Shown in pieces: positions 37,092 through 46,827 of a stretch of 64,000 nucleotides of DNA. Source of the DNA: Sphingobium arseniciresistens (lineage in GTDB: Bacteria; Pseudomonadota; Alphaproteobacteria; Sphingomonadales; Sphingomonadaceae). The notes beneath the pieces were generated by a model. It searched no databases and had not been told where the DNA came from. It worked only from the letters and a program-made list of their open reading frames with translations. How positions within the stretch are numbered: the stretch's first letter is position 1; every line of letters starts with the position of its first letter. The position numbers and the translations under genes were made by a program. Where the stretch lies: positions 62,001 to 126,000 of the forward strand of contig JARFNK010000010.1 in the NCBI GenBank assembly GCA_029167225.1. Direction: 5' to 3'.

Positions 37092-38185
37092 TGCGCCGAA
37101 CCTTCCTCCCTCTGATCGCCGGGCTCTTTGCAGCCCTGTCAACGGCAATGCCCACCACGTCCGCTCTGGCGCAGGCCACGCAGATGTGCGCCGCCGACCT
37201 CAATGGTAATGGCGATGCCGACGATCCCGGCGAGACCGCCGCCTGCGAGATCACCTCGCTCGGGCAGTATCAATGTCCCCTGCAAAAGGTCGCCTGCGTG
37301 CAGGAGCAGGACGGCGCCTATAGCTGCCCGCTGGGCGAGCAGTTCGCCTGCCTGCCGCAGGATGGCGGCCCGGCCTGCTCGCCCAACCAGTGCGTCAACC
37401 TCGCGGTGACCCCGATCGAGGACGAGCCCGTGCCCGACGATCCGGGCGTTCCGGCCGATGGCGCGGTCGATGCGGATGGCGCCTGTCTCGGCAACATCGA
37501 GATTTTCTCGGGACGCGCGGCGCGCTGCCGTCCGGCGGGCCTGCGCACCACCTTTTCGAACTGCTGCAAGGACAAAGGCAAGATCGTCAAGGACGGCATG
37601 GGCGGCTCGATCTCGTCGATCGGCACCAAGATCGCGGTCGCCAAGGGCGTGTTCACCGGGATGAAGGCGGCCTACGGCGCGTTCAGGGCAGGCGCGACCG
37701 CCGGCCAGGCCGCGAGCGCCGGCGCCAATGCGATCGTCGTCGGCATCGATCCGACCTCGATCGCGATCAGCCTCGCCATCAATTTCATGATGGATTTCCT
37801 GCTTTCGGGCTGTGACCAGCAGGACATGGAGGTCGGCATGCTGCGCGGCTCGGGCATGTGCCACGAGGTCGGCAGCTATTGCTCCTCGAAGATCCTCGGC
37901 ATCTGCATCCAGAAGGCGCGCGGGCATTGCTGCTTCAATACGAAGCTCGGCCGCATCATCCAGGAACAGGGCCGCCCGCAGCTCAAGAGCTTCAACGGGC
38001 TCGGCTGGGGCACGCCCAAGCAGCCTTATTGCCGCGGCTTCACCCCGGAGGAGTTCCAGGCGCTGGATTTCTCCAAAATGGACCTTTCCGAATATTATTC
38101 CGAGATCGAGGCCCGTGCCCAGGCCGACATCCAGATCGACATAAAGGACAAGATCGATGCGTATATGGACGTCATCGGGAAATAG
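37091..38185 (+). CDS. traN: TraN-type mating-pair stabilisation protein, C-terminal part
   Basis: A 364-residue Cys-rich protein with its own signal peptide (RRTFLPLIAGLFAALSTAMP). The C-terminal half contains the region most conserved in TraN: SNCCKDKGKIVKDGMG, SGCDQQDMEVGMLRGSGMCH, EVGSYCSSKILGICIQKA and CCFNTKLGRIIQEQGRPQL. Because it has a signal and does not read on from the previous gene, the two halves are presumably exported separately and meet in the outer membrane. Confidence 0.82.
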   Translation: MRRTFLPLIAGLFAALSTAMPTTSALAQATQMCAADLNGNGDADDPGETAACEITSLGQYQCPLQKVACVQEQDGAYSCPLGEQFACLPQDGGPACSPNQCVNLAVTPIEDEPVPDDPGVPADGAVDADGACLGNIEIFSGRAARCRPAGLRTTFSNCCKDKGKIVKDGMGGSISSIGTKIAVAKGVFTGMKAAYGAFRAGATAGQAASAGANAIVVGIDPTSIAISLAINFMMDFLLSGCDQQDMEVGMLRGSGMCHEVGSYCSSKILGICIQKARGHCCFNTKLGRIIQEQGRPQLKSFNGLGWGTPKQPYCRGFTPEEFQALDFSKMDLSEYYSEIEARAQADIQIDIKDKIDAYMDVIGK

Positions 38186-38186
38186 C

Positions 38187-39053
38187 GTGCGCGTGCTGCT
38201 CGGCGCCGGCGCGCTAATGCTCATGCCTGTCGCCGCGCACGCGCAGGATGTGGCCGCGCAGGACGCTGCCGCGCCGGACAATGCGCGCGACCGGGCCGCG
38301 GCACACGGCGACGCGGCGCTCGACCGCCTCAGGCGTGCGACCGAATCGCGAAAGCAGGATGCCGAAGCGCGCGGACCGACCACGCTGCCGACGCCATCGG
38401 AGGACACGCGCCGCCGCGCATTCGATGGCCTGCGCAAACGGGTGACTTCGCCCGAGATGGAGGCGCGCGCGCGCAACGCCCAGCGGCAATCGGTCGAAGC
38501 CCTCGCCGCCGAGCAGGCAGCGATGGCGAAGCGACTCGGCCAAGCGCTCGGCCTCGAAGCGCCCGACATGGACGCGGTCGCCGGCGTCAGGAAGCCGGCA
38601 TCGGCGCAAGGCTGGGTGCCGGTGCTGTTCGTCTCCTCCTCGATGCCGGTGACGACGCTGCGCACCTATGCCGCCCAGCTCGAAAAGGCTCGCGGCATTC
38701 TCGCATTTCGCGGCATGCCGGGCGGGCTCGCCAAGGTCGCGCCGATGGCGAAGCTCTCGGCAGAGATCCTCCGGCTCGATCCCGGCTGCGAAGGCCCGGC
38801 CTGCGCGATGCGCGACGTGCAACTCATCGTCGATCCGCTGGTCTTCCGGCAGCACGGCGTCGCCCGTGTGCCCGCGCTTGCGATGGTGCCGGGCGATCCG
38901 GCGCTGCCCTATTGCGAGCGCGAGGATGAGAGCCCGCGCGCCGTCCATGTCGTCTACGGCGACGCGGCGCTTTCCGGTTTGCTCGAAGAATATGCCCGCC
39001 TCGGCGGCAAGAAGGAGGTGCGCGATGCTCAGGCTCGCCTACAGGGCCGCTAA
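38187..39053 (+). CDS. trbC: F-type pilus assembly protein TrbC
   Basis: A 288-residue periplasmic protein. The start at GTG 38187 gives a clean signal (RVLLGAGALMLMPVAAHAQ) directly after the traN stop; an ATG at 38157 overlaps traN by 29 bases. A charged helical region is followed by the TrbC domain (WVPVLFVSSSMPVTTLRTYA ... LVFRQHGVARVPALAMVPG). TrbC acts with TraW in pilus assembly. Overlaps the peptidase gene. Confidence 0.85.
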   Translation: MRVLLGAGALMLMPVAAHAQDVAAQDAAAPDNARDRAAAHGDAALDRLRRATESRKQDAEARGPTTLPTPSEDTRRRAFDGLRKRVTSPEMEARARNAQRQSVEALAAEQAAMAKRLGQALGLEAPDMDAVAGVRKPASAQGWVPVLFVSSSMPVTTLRTYAAQLEKARGILAFRGMPGGLAKVAPMAKLSAEILRLDPGCEGPACAMRDVQLIVDPLVFRQHGVARVPALAMVPGDPALPYCEREDESPRAVHVVYGDAALSGLLEEYARLGGKKEVRDAQARLQGR

Positions 39054-39621
39054 GGCGGGCTGGTTCGAACTTAAGGAGTTGCCGCTGAAGGCGGCCGTCG
39101 CGCTCGGCAGCTCTGGGCTCGGCCAGCCGCCGCGCCCGGAGCAACTCTGGAAGGCCTATGGCATCGTCCTGCCAATCGGCCTCCTGACCTTCTGGGCCTT
39201 GCCGCAGGTGACGATCGTGATGAGCCCGTCGGTCGAGGCCTATCTGATCCGCAAAGCGCCGGGACCTATCGTACGCGGCGACCTGGTCTCGTTCACGCTG
39301 TCACACCCGCTCGCCGGTCCCAAGCCGGTGACCGTCACCAAATATGCGCTGTGCCTGCCGGGCGACCGCATCTCGATGATCGAGAAGCCCTCGATGACTC
39401 CCGGCAAATGGGATGGCTGGTATTATTGCAACGAGCGCCTGCTCGGCGTCAGCAAGCCCTATGGCCACAATGGGCAGGAACTCGAGCACTGGCAGCCCGA
39501 CAACGGCCAGATCCTGCCAGGCACTATCTTCGTCGGTTCTTCGCATGTCAGCGGGTTCGACAGCCGCTATTATGGTCCGGTCGAGATCGAGCGCCTGCGC
39601 CGGATGGAGAAGCTGCTGTGA
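39025..39621 (+). CDS. S26-family conjugation signal peptidase
   Basis: A 198-residue membrane peptidase of the TraF/LepB S26 family. One membrane helix (YGIVLPIGLLTFWALPQV) precedes the catalytic Ser in VTIVMSPSVEAYL; the Lys is probably that in VTKYALCLPGDRI, and GFDSRYYGPVEIERL is the conserved last box. It may process the pilin or other exported Tra proteins. GGAGG precedes the ATG. Found in F-like clusters of this group rather than in F itself. Confidence 0.85.
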   Translation: MLRLAYRAAKAGWFELKELPLKAAVALGSSGLGQPPRPEQLWKAYGIVLPIGLLTFWALPQVTIVMSPSVEAYLIRKAPGPIVRGDLVSFTLSHPLAGPKPVTVTKYALCLPGDRISMIEKPSMTPGKWDGWYYCNERLLGVSKPYGHNGQELEHWQPDNGQILPGTIFVGSSHVSGFDSRYYGPVEIERLRRMEKLL

Positions 39622-40496
39622 AGCGGCTCTCCTCCAGCCTGGCGGCGGTCGCGATGCTCGTGGCCCCGGCCGCGCAGGCACAGCAGCCCGACGAACGCCG
39701 CACCGGCTACTGGTGGTATCAGGCGCCGCCCAAGCCCGCCGAAGTGCCGAACGACCCCGATGCGCTGGTGAAGCCCTCCATCCCTCCGATGGCCGAACTG
39801 GCGACCTGGACGCCGCCGAAGATCCGCAAGCTGATCGAGCAGCAGCGCGACTATGCCGCGACCGTGCTCACGGTCGATGCGGTCGCCGACTTCTGGCGCT
39901 TGCAGGATTTCGCCCGGAGGAAGGCGCGCGCCTTTGCCGGCGTGACCCAAATTGCAATGCTCCAGCATCCCGAACTCAATGCCAAGTCCGCCAACCCGAT
40001 GGTCGGCGAAGCACGCGACCAGCTTTCCGCGCAGAAGGATCAGGTTCGCCGCCAATATCTGCGCGGCCGCGCCAATGAATATGCGCTCGTCATGTTCTCG
40101 CGCTCGACCTGCGGATACTGCCGCGTGCAATGGCCGATCGTCCAGCGCTTCCAGGAGGAGATGGGCTGGCAGGTCACGCTGATGGACATCGATCGCAGAC
40201 CCGAGCTTGCCCAGCGGTTCGGGGTCGAGGTCACGCCGACCACCATGATCATCCGGCGGAACAGCCAGCAGCGCATGGTGATCGCGAGCGGCGTCGAAGC
40301 CTATCCCAATCTCATCCAGATGGCCTATCAGGCGGTGCGGCTGCTGGCGGGCGACATCCGTCCCGAGCAGTTCATGACCGGCGCGGGCGAAGAGGATGGG
40401 TTCTTCGACGCGCTTGCCAACGGCCCGGTATCAGCCACCGATCCGCGCGTGCTCGGCGGTGATCTGGTCGGCGCCAGTGTGGCCCCTCAGCGATGA
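39618..40496 (+). CDS. traF: Conjugative transfer protein TraF (thioredoxin fold)
   Basis: A 292-residue periplasmic F-type TraF. GTG start in overlap with the peptidase stop; signal KRLSSSLAAVAMLVAPAAQA. GYWWYQAPPKP near residue 30 is a TraF hallmark. The C-terminal thioredoxin fold retains CGYC at 165-168 and cis-Pro VTPTT, so it is likely redox-active, unlike F TraF, which lacks the active Cys pair. Helps fold other Tra proteins. Confidence 0.9.
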   Translation: MKRLSSSLAAVAMLVAPAAQAQQPDERRTGYWWYQAPPKPAEVPNDPDALVKPSIPPMAELATWTPPKIRKLIEQQRDYAATVLTVDAVADFWRLQDFARRKARAFAGVTQIAMLQHPELNAKSANPMVGEARDQLSAQKDQVRRQYLRGRANEYALVMFSRSTCGYCRVQWPIVQRFQEEMGWQVTLMDIDRRPELAQRFGVEVTPTTMIIRRNSQQRMVIASGVEAYPNLIQMAYQAVRLLAGDIRPEQFMTGAGEEDGFFDALANGPVSATDPRVLGGDLVGASVAPQR

Positions 40497-41077
40497 CCGG
40501 CCGGGCCGCGCTCGCATTGCTCGCTTCGATCGCGCTGATCCCGGCTGCGTCGGCGCAACCCGTCACGCGTGAACAGGCGATGCGCGCGGCCATCCACCCG
40601 GTCGCAACCGAGGCCGCGATGCGCGAATGGCTCGGCCGTGTGCCGGTGACGCGCGACTGGCCCCCCGACTTTGCCGAGACGCTCACCGGACAGGCCCCGG
40701 CCTATATTGTCGAGATGAGCACGGCGCCCGGCTGCATCCCCTGCGCCGATCTCTGGACCAAGCTCGGATCGCTCGGCCGCCGCTATGGCTGGCAGATCCG
40801 CACGATCGGCAGCCAGGAAGCGATGCTGCGTTCCGGGCGCCTGGGCCTGCCGTGGGTCGGTCATCCGGTGGCCTGGGTGCGCCCGGTGTCAGATCCGAAC
40901 CGGATCGTGCCCATAGCGATCGGCACCGACCACGCGCCAAACCTTGCGCGCAATCTCTATCTCGCTGCCAAGATGCTGACCGGCGTGAAGCCCGCGGTCG
41001 GCGTGCGCGGCATGGCGAAGTTCACCGGGATCGTGGGTGATCCCACGCGCCCCAATCCCAGCAAGCGAGGACACTGA
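40493..41077 (+). CDS. Exported thioredoxin-like protein of the transfer operon
   Basis: A 194-residue protein with signal peptide (GRAALALLASIALIPAASA) and CIPC at residues 81-84 in YIVEMSTAPGCIPCADLWTK. The CxxC inside a Trx-like context suggests a periplasmic oxidoreductase. It is the third such protein of the operon. Overlaps traF by 4 bases; not a family I can name. Confidence 0.72.
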   Translation: MTGRAALALLASIALIPAASAQPVTREQAMRAAIHPVATEAAMREWLGRVPVTRDWPPDFAETLTGQAPAYIVEMSTAPGCIPCADLWTKLGSLGRRYGWQIRTIGSQEAMLRSGRLGLPWVGHPVAWVRPVSDPNRIVPIAIGTDHAPNLARNLYLAAKMLTGVKPAVGVRGMAKFTGIVGDPTRPNPSKRGH

Positions 41078-41123
41078 GCATGGCGGGCCAGTTCTTCGCA
41101 TCGTCTCGAAAAGGAAGCCTGCC

Positions 41124-42545
41124 ATGGCGAAACTCCGCGCCCGCCTGACCTTGCTCGCCAGCTCCATCGCCATCGCCGCGACCGCCACACCCGCCTCCGC
41201 GCAAAGCTGGGCGGAAAGCTGGTTCGACAATGTGACCTACACCAGCCCCGGCAGCTTCGAGGATCAGACGCGCGGCTATGTGACCGCGGGCGGCATGTCG
41301 GGCCGGGTCGACGTCCATAACGACTATCTGATGAGCGTGACCCTGCCCAAAGTGCGCGCCGGATGCGGCGGCATCGACATGTTCCTTGGCGGCATGTCGT
41401 TCCTCGACCCCGATTATCTAGTGCAGAAGCTGGAGAGCATCCTGCAAGCCGCTCCCGCCGTGGCGTTCCAATATCTCCTGGAAACGCTCGACGAGAAGAT
41501 GGGCAACATCATCTCGAAGATGGAGGCCGCGACCAACTTCCTGAACTCGATCCAGGTCAACGACTGCCGCCTCGCCAACCGCATGGTTCAGATCGCCAAA
41601 GGCGACGACAATATGTCGGGGATCATCGAGGAGATGACCGGCTACAAGTCGGTGCGCGAAGGTTTCTCGAAAAGCTATCAGCACAGCCGCGAGAAGATCC
41701 AGGCCAACCAGGGCAATCCGACCGAGGACTTGCGCGATGCGCTGGAGAACTGTCCGGCCGAGGTCACCGAGATCTTCAAGACCGGCTCGCTGCTCGCCCA
41801 TGCCGCCGCCCGCGTCGGTGCGTCCGACTGGGCTGGCGTCATGCGCGCCCGGGTCGGCGACGTCTATATGCGCTGGGACCCGGCCGACAAGGTGCCGCTG
41901 TTCACCGCGATCCCCGCCTGTCCGCGCCAGGACACCGAGAGCGTCGATGATTTCCTGTCGGGCAAGGTTCAGAAGCGCGCGATCGCGGTGCCGCCGAGCT
42001 CCGCCGACTGTGCGGTCGATGGCAGCGGCAAGGGCGCACTGGTCCTGGCCCGCGCCCGCATGGACTCGATCGCGCTGAAGATCCGCACGCGCTCGGCTCT
42101 GACAGCCGAAGAGAAGCAGTTCGTCGCCAATGTCCGCACGCTGCCGGTCTATCGCCTGCTCGAATGGGGTGTCCGGCAAGGCGTCGTCGACAGCGTGATC
42201 GGCGACACCGACGAACTGGTCGCGCTGACGCTCGCCTATCAGATGCTCAACGATCTCACCCGGTCGATCGACTTTGCCGTCACCAATGCCGAGCGCGGCG
42301 TGAACGCCGCCGGCGCCAGCGATGCGGGCAATGCCAAGGCCTGCCAGACCCGCATTCTCGCCAAGGGGATCGAGCAGCTCGGCGGGCTGCGCGAGGAGGT
42401 GCTGCGCCAGCGCGCGCAGATGCGCCAGTCCTATATGGCAGCGCTCAGCCAGGCGAACCTGTCGGCCAACTATGCCGGCGTGGTCCGCCAGCGTGACCGC
42501 GACGCCCGCGACGCCGCCGGCGCGGCCGCCAACCGCAACCGCTGA
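41124..42545 (+). CDS. traH: Conjugative transfer protein TraH
   Basis: A 473-residue periplasmic pilus-assembly protein. Signal ARLTLLASSIAIAATATPAS A, then MFFDNV-like WFDNVTYTSPGSFEDQTRGY, GCGGIDMFLGGMSFLDPDYL and long helices including ALENCPAEVTEIFKTGSL. These are TraH signatures. The ATG at 41124 has AAGGA; the frame is open from 41037. Followed by traG after 16 bases. Confidence 0.93.
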   Translation: MAKLRARLTLLASSIAIAATATPASAQSWAESWFDNVTYTSPGSFEDQTRGYVTAGGMSGRVDVHNDYLMSVTLPKVRAGCGGIDMFLGGMSFLDPDYLVQKLESILQAAPAVAFQYLLETLDEKMGNIISKMEAATNFLNSIQVNDCRLANRMVQIAKGDDNMSGIIEEMTGYKSVREGFSKSYQHSREKIQANQGNPTEDLRDALENCPAEVTEIFKTGSLLAHAAARVGASDWAGVMRARVGDVYMRWDPADKVPLFTAIPACPRQDTESVDDFLSGKVQKRAIAVPPSSADCAVDGSGKGALVLARARMDSIALKIRTRSALTAEEKQFVANVRTLPVYRLLEWGVRQGVVDSVIGDTDELVALTLAYQMLNDLTRSIDFAVTNAERGVNAAGASDAGNAKACQTRILAKGIEQLGGLREEVLRQRAQMRQSYMAALSQANLSANYAGVVRQRDRDARDAAGAAANRNR

Positions 42546-42561
42546 CCCGGAGCCGAGCATC

Positions 42562-45500
42562 ATGACCCGTCTGGTTCGCAGCCTTCTTGCCCTGTTCGCT
42601 GTCTTCGCCGCAACGCCCGCGATGGCGATCGATACCAGCTTCCACACCTATGACGGCTTCGCCGAGACGGTGGACGCGTTCCGGCTGGTGGCGATGATCT
42701 TCGGCGATCCGCGCTATGAGACGCTGGTGCTGATCGTCGCTGTCGTGGGCATCGCGCTTGGCGTCCTGCTCGCCAGCGTGCGCGGCCAGGGCATGGGCCT
42801 TGTCGCCTTCGGGTTCCAGATGCTGATCGGCGTCGGGCTATTCGTCGGTCTCGTCGCCACGACCGGCACGGTCCATGTCTATGATCGGGTACGCAACGCC
42901 TATCAGCCCGTCGGCGACGTTCCCAACCTCATCGTGCTGGTCGCGGGCATGACCAACATGATGGAACGGGCGCTGGCCGAGGTCATCGACGACAATACGA
43001 CCGATCCCAACGCCAAGCTGGAGTTTGGCGCGGGCGGCCATAGCTTCGACCTGTTCCTCAATGCCGCGTCACCCCGCGGCCCCATGACCGACACATTCCT
43101 CGATGCGACGATCAAGGACTATGTGCGGCAATGCTATCCGGTGGCGCGGGTATCGCCCGCCTATGGCGTCGACGACGATCAGCTCTTCCGCACGACGACG
43201 GACTTGCCCGCGGCCTTCGCCGCGATGGCCGGGCCAGCCACGTTCAGCACCGTCTACTCCTCCACGGACAAGGCCGGAACGACGGTGAGCTGCAACGAGG
43301 CCTGGGAGCATATCTCGACGCGCCTCTCCGAGCCGGCGCTGTTCGACAGCTATGTCGCGCAGGTCTGCACCCGCACCGGCTATGACATCGCCAATGCCGC
43401 GCAGCTTCAGCGCTGCCGCGCCAATCTCGGCGAGATGGGCCAGATGATGATGGATGCGCCGCAGTCGCTCCAGCAATTCCTGACCAATGTACTGCTCGGC
43501 AACACGGTCGGCGACGTGCTGTTCGAGGACAGTCCGGCGACCGCCGCCCGCGTCATGGCCAACCGCGCCGTGGTCTCCGGTGGGCTCGCCACCATGTCCA
43601 CCGCCAATGAATGGATGCCGACCATCCGCGCCACGGTGTTCGGGATCATGCTGTTCATGATGCCGGTCGCGCTCTTGTTCATCCTCACCCCGATCAACCT
43701 GCGGGTCGCGAGCTTCGCGCTCGGTCTGTTCGTGTTTGTGGCCCTGTGGGGCGTGATCGATGCCGGTATCTATCAGCTCACCCTTGGCCGGGCGACCGAT
43801 GTGCTGGCAGAGATGCGTTCCAACAATGTCGCGGCCAACGCTTGGATGCTGGCGCCCTCGGCCGCGATGAAGGCACTGGCGATCTTCGGGTCTTTCCGCA
43901 CTGCCGCAGCCGGCCTTGCGGGTGCGTTTGTGTTCACGGTGTTCCGGTTCAGCGGCAATGTGTTCACCGCCTTCACCAGCGGCGCGCTCGGTGTGCAGGG
44001 TCAGGGCACGGCGGCTGCCGCCCCGCTCGGCACACGCGAGGGATATGCCGGCGCGCTCGAGGCGCAGGCATCGGCGTCGGGCACCATGGCACGCGCCGGG
44101 TCCTCTTCCAGCTTCGGGGATTTTGGCGAGCGGTCGAGCTTCGGCGCCAACCGGTCCTTCGGCGCTGCTAGCCGCTATCTTGGAGAGCAAGGTGGCGGCG
44201 CGGCAGGCACGGCCGCCACGGCGCTGGGCGGTCTCGACGCCGCGCGCGAACTTGGCGGACTCTCGCCCGCGCTTACCGGCCGCAGTCTGTCCGATCCGGC
44301 GACCGTCCGCGCGGTCCGCGACAATGCCGCGACGACCGCGATCCACAACTTCGCGGAGAAGGATGCGCTGCGGGCACTCGGCACCGGCTATTTTGGTGAG
44401 GGCCAGTCGGGCGAGCGGGCTTTTGCCGCCTTCGCCCAGAAGATGGTGCAATGGCGCGCGTTCGGCGATCAGCGATCCTACGACATGATGATGCAGGGCG
44501 CGCAGCGGCATTTTGAGCGCAATGGCTATGATCCGAAAGATGCCGCGCTCAAGGCCTCGACCGTGATCGGGCAAGCCTCGGCCGATCCGACCTTCGCCAA
44601 GCTGATCGCCAACACCTTCGATCAGCAGCAGATGCTGCGCAACGACCTGACCGGCGCGCAGGTCCAGGTCGGCGCGATGGAGGGCCGTCGGGACTTCGCC
44701 GGCGACAATGTCGCCGGGCTCGAGCGCCGCAACGTCGCGACCGAGCAGGCACACCGGACCGGCAATACCGAAGGGCAGCGCAACGCCGCCGCCATGCTCG
44801 GGATTCCGGTCCAGGAGATGTCCCGCCGAACCTCCTTCATCAACAGTCTTTCGGGTGAGGCCCGTTCCACCGCCATCTCGCAGCTCTCCCGCGCCACCGG
44901 CCGCAACGAGGCGCAGGTTCTGCGCGCGCTCGAAACCTACAACGCCGCCGTGCAGGTCGGTACGGCCGACGGCGCCACGGCCGAGGCAGCGCGCGAGGGC
45001 ACCAGCGTCTATGGCCGTACGCGCGAGGCGGCGGGCTATGATTTTGCCGAGCGGTCGGGCAAGCTCGATGCCCAGCGCGAGGTCGGTCACGACGGCACCC
45101 GCTCGGCTGCGCGGATCGGCGAGCAGCGCCGGCAGGCCGACAATGCCGGGTTTGCCGAAGGCGCGGCCGCGGCCGGCATGTCGGTGCGCCAGGCGGCACA
45201 GCTCGACAGCTTCGTCCGCACCTTGAGCCAGGGGGTCGGCAATCAGACCGACATGGCCGAGGGCGGCGCTACCGGTATTGCCGATCGCGCCCGCAACGAA
45301 CGGCTCACCCGGATCGTCGAGAATGAGCGCCTCACCCGCATGCAAGGCCTGCTGCAAGAGCATGGCGTCGATATGTCGAAGCGGGAAATCGCGATGGCGC
45401 AGAACGGCGATCTCAGCCTCAATCTCACGCCCGAGACCGCGGCCCAGATGTGGCGCGGCGGCCTCATCAACGAGAGCCAGCTCGGTGCGATCGCCAATGG

Positions 45501-46323
45501 CGGACGCGCAAGGTTCAGCTTCGCCGAGAATGATGTGCTGGTCTCCAGCTCGGTCGGGTTCCAGCAATCCGGGCGCAGCGATACAAGCACGCGGTTCGAA
45601 GCGGGCAAACAGGCCGGCCCGGACACGATCGAGCATTTTATGGGCGGTGGCGCCGAGGGCCAGGCGATGATGCAGAACTGGCTGCGCGGCGGGTTCGAGA
45701 TGGACCGGCACGGCAACTGGCGATTGCAGCCGCAGGTGGCCGACACGCTCCAGCGCGATGTCCAGGCCATCATTGGGCAAACGGGCTGGCAGCGGTCGCT
45801 GTCGCGATCCGCGCAGGATCAGGTCACGATGGGAACCAGCGTCGGTCTCGACGTAGGCGGTTCGGTCAATACTTCGGAATCGGAGGCGTCTGGCGGCACC
45901 GGGCGGCGTGGGCAATCGGGGAATGGAAGCCAGTCACCGCGGCAGAGCCGTTCAACCACTGGCCGAACCGGCGCGCAGCTCGGTTTCAACAGCCGCGATG
46001 TTGGCATCACGAGCGAAACTGCACAGTCGAACCTCGATATCGTCAACTACGATGTTCGCAATGCCATCGCCGCGTCGGAGCGCGCCGCTGCACGATCCAG
46101 TGATCCGGCGGCAACTTTCTCTCGTGAACTTTCAAACCGAATCCTTGGACCGGATGGCATGCGCAACCGCTACCTCGGCGATGCGGATTCAGGACGCGAG
46201 ACGTTCGATATCACCGGCCCCCTGACGTCATTCGAGCAGTCATCGGTCCTCAAATCCGGTCGCTTCACGACTGATATCGACGGTAGCTCCGGTGACGGAG
46301 ACAGCAGCTTCAAGAAACGCTGA
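42562..46323 (+). CDS. traG: Conjugative transfer protein TraG
   Basis: A 1253-residue inner-membrane protein. The N-terminal 480 residues carry a signal-like segment and several membrane helices (VLIVAVVGIALGVLLASV, FGIMLFMMPVALLFILTP) and resemble TraG_N, needed for pilus assembly. The rest is a long hydrophilic, mostly helical periplasmic or cytoplasmic part rich in Gly, Ala, Gln, which in F stabilises mating pairs and takes part in entry exclusion. Last gene of the rightward transfer operon. Confidence 0.92.
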   Translation: MTRLVRSLLALFAVFAATPAMAIDTSFHTYDGFAETVDAFRLVAMIFGDPRYETLVLIVAVVGIALGVLLASVRGQGMGLVAFGFQMLIGVGLFVGLVATTGTVHVYDRVRNAYQPVGDVPNLIVLVAGMTNMMERALAEVIDDNTTDPNAKLEFGAGGHSFDLFLNAASPRGPMTDTFLDATIKDYVRQCYPVARVSPAYGVDDDQLFRTTTDLPAAFAAMAGPATFSTVYSSTDKAGTTVSCNEAWEHISTRLSEPALFDSYVAQVCTRTGYDIANAAQLQRCRANLGEMGQMMMDAPQSLQQFLTNVLLGNTVGDVLFEDSPATAARVMANRAVVSGGLATMSTANEWMPTIRATVFGIMLFMMPVALLFILTPINLRVASFALGLFVFVALWGVIDAGIYQLTLGRATDVLAEMRSNNVAANAWMLAPSAAMKALAIFGSFRTAAAGLAGAFVFTVFRFSGNVFTAFTSGALGVQGQGTAAAAPLGTREGYAGALEAQASASGTMARAGSSSSFGDFGERSSFGANRSFGAASRYLGEQGGGAAGTAATALGGLDAARELGGLSPALTGRSLSDPATVRAVRDNAATTAIHNFAEKDALRALGTGYFGEGQSGERAFAAFAQKMVQWRAFGDQRSYDMMMQGAQRHFERNGYDPKDAALKASTVIGQASADPTFAKLIANTFDQQQMLRNDLTGAQVQVGAMEGRRDFAGDNVAGLERRNVATEQAHRTGNTEGQRNAAAMLGIPVQEMSRRTSFINSLSGEARSTAISQLSRATGRNEAQVLRALETYNAAVQVGTADGATAEAAREGTSVYGRTREAAGYDFAERSGKLDAQREVGHDGTRSAARIGEQRRQADNAGFAEGAAAAGMSVRQAAQLDSFVRTLSQGVGNQTDMAEGGATGIADRARNERLTRIVENERLTRMQGLLQEHGVDMSKREIAMAQNGDLSLNLTPETAAQMWRGGLINESQLGAIANGGRARFSFAENDVLVSSSVGFQQSGRSDTSTRFEAGKQAGPDTIEHFMGGGAEGQAMMQNWLRGGFEMDRHGNWRLQPQVADTLQRDVQAIIGQTGWQRSLSRSAQDQVTMGTSVGLDVGGSVNTSESEASGGTGRRGQSGNGSQSPRQSRSTTGRTGAQLGFNSRDVGITSETAQSNLDIVNYDVRNAIAASERAAARSSDPAATFSRELSNRILGPDGMRNRYLGDADSGRETFDITGPLTSFEQSSVLKSGRFTTDIDGSSGDGDSSFKKR

Positions 46324-46765
46324 TACGGCCGCCATTGTTAGGACTGATCGCGTTGCCGACATACAAGGTTCCAGATCTTGGATCGTGAATGTCGGTGGTT
46401 GCGTTGATCTCCTCGAATGCGCGGAGATATTCGTCCTCAACATCGGCCAAATCCGCAAAGTTGGTTGTTGTCGACGCACCGGGCCGCATAAAGCCATCCA
46501 GCCAGCTCTGTGCGTAGCCGATCCCAAGAACCAACAGTGCTGTCATTGGAAAAAACAGGACGTTGAGAAAGCCCGCCGCTGCACTGTCGTAGAAGCGGGA
46601 TAGCGGCTCGATTACCGAAGCCCCGGCCATCCCCGCCCACCAGATCGGTATCGCAAACCACCAGAGCTTGGCGTACCAAGGTCTCCAGAGCCAATTGGAA
46701 GCCGATGGACGCGCATTCCCAGCGGTTTTTGCAGATTGATCGTTGGTTGACGAAATCGAGATCAT
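46310..46765 (-). CDS. Small membrane protein convergent with traG
   Basis: A 151-residue protein with two hydrophobic segments (LWWFAIPIWWAGMAGASVI and LNVLFFPMTALLVLGIGYA) and a soluble C-terminus. It overlaps the 3' end of traG by 14 bases on the other strand. Lower GC than the transfer genes, so probably a later acquisition. No family recognised. Position next to traG and topology make it an entry-exclusion candidate, by inference only. Confidence 0.65.
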   Translation of the reverse strand: MISISSTNDQSAKTAGNARPSASNWLWRPWYAKLWWFAIPIWWAGMAGASVIEPLSRFYDSAAAGFLNVLFFPMTALLVLGIGYAQSWLDGFMRPGASTTTNFADLADVEDEYLRAFEEINATTDIHDPRSGTLYVGNAISPNNGGRISVS

Positions 46766-46827
46766 GCCAAATTCCTTCTGCGTGAATATAGCACATCACC
46801 CGAAAAATAAACAGCAGTCCCAGTTCC

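Noticed and set aside
35196..37148. 650-codon leftward frame over traN
   Set aside because: Antisense shadow; the plus-strand gene has signal peptide, Cys pattern and operon context.
43069..45915. 948-codon leftward frame inside traG
   Set aside because: Long only because of high GC and codon bias of traG; no motifs and no ribosome-binding site context.
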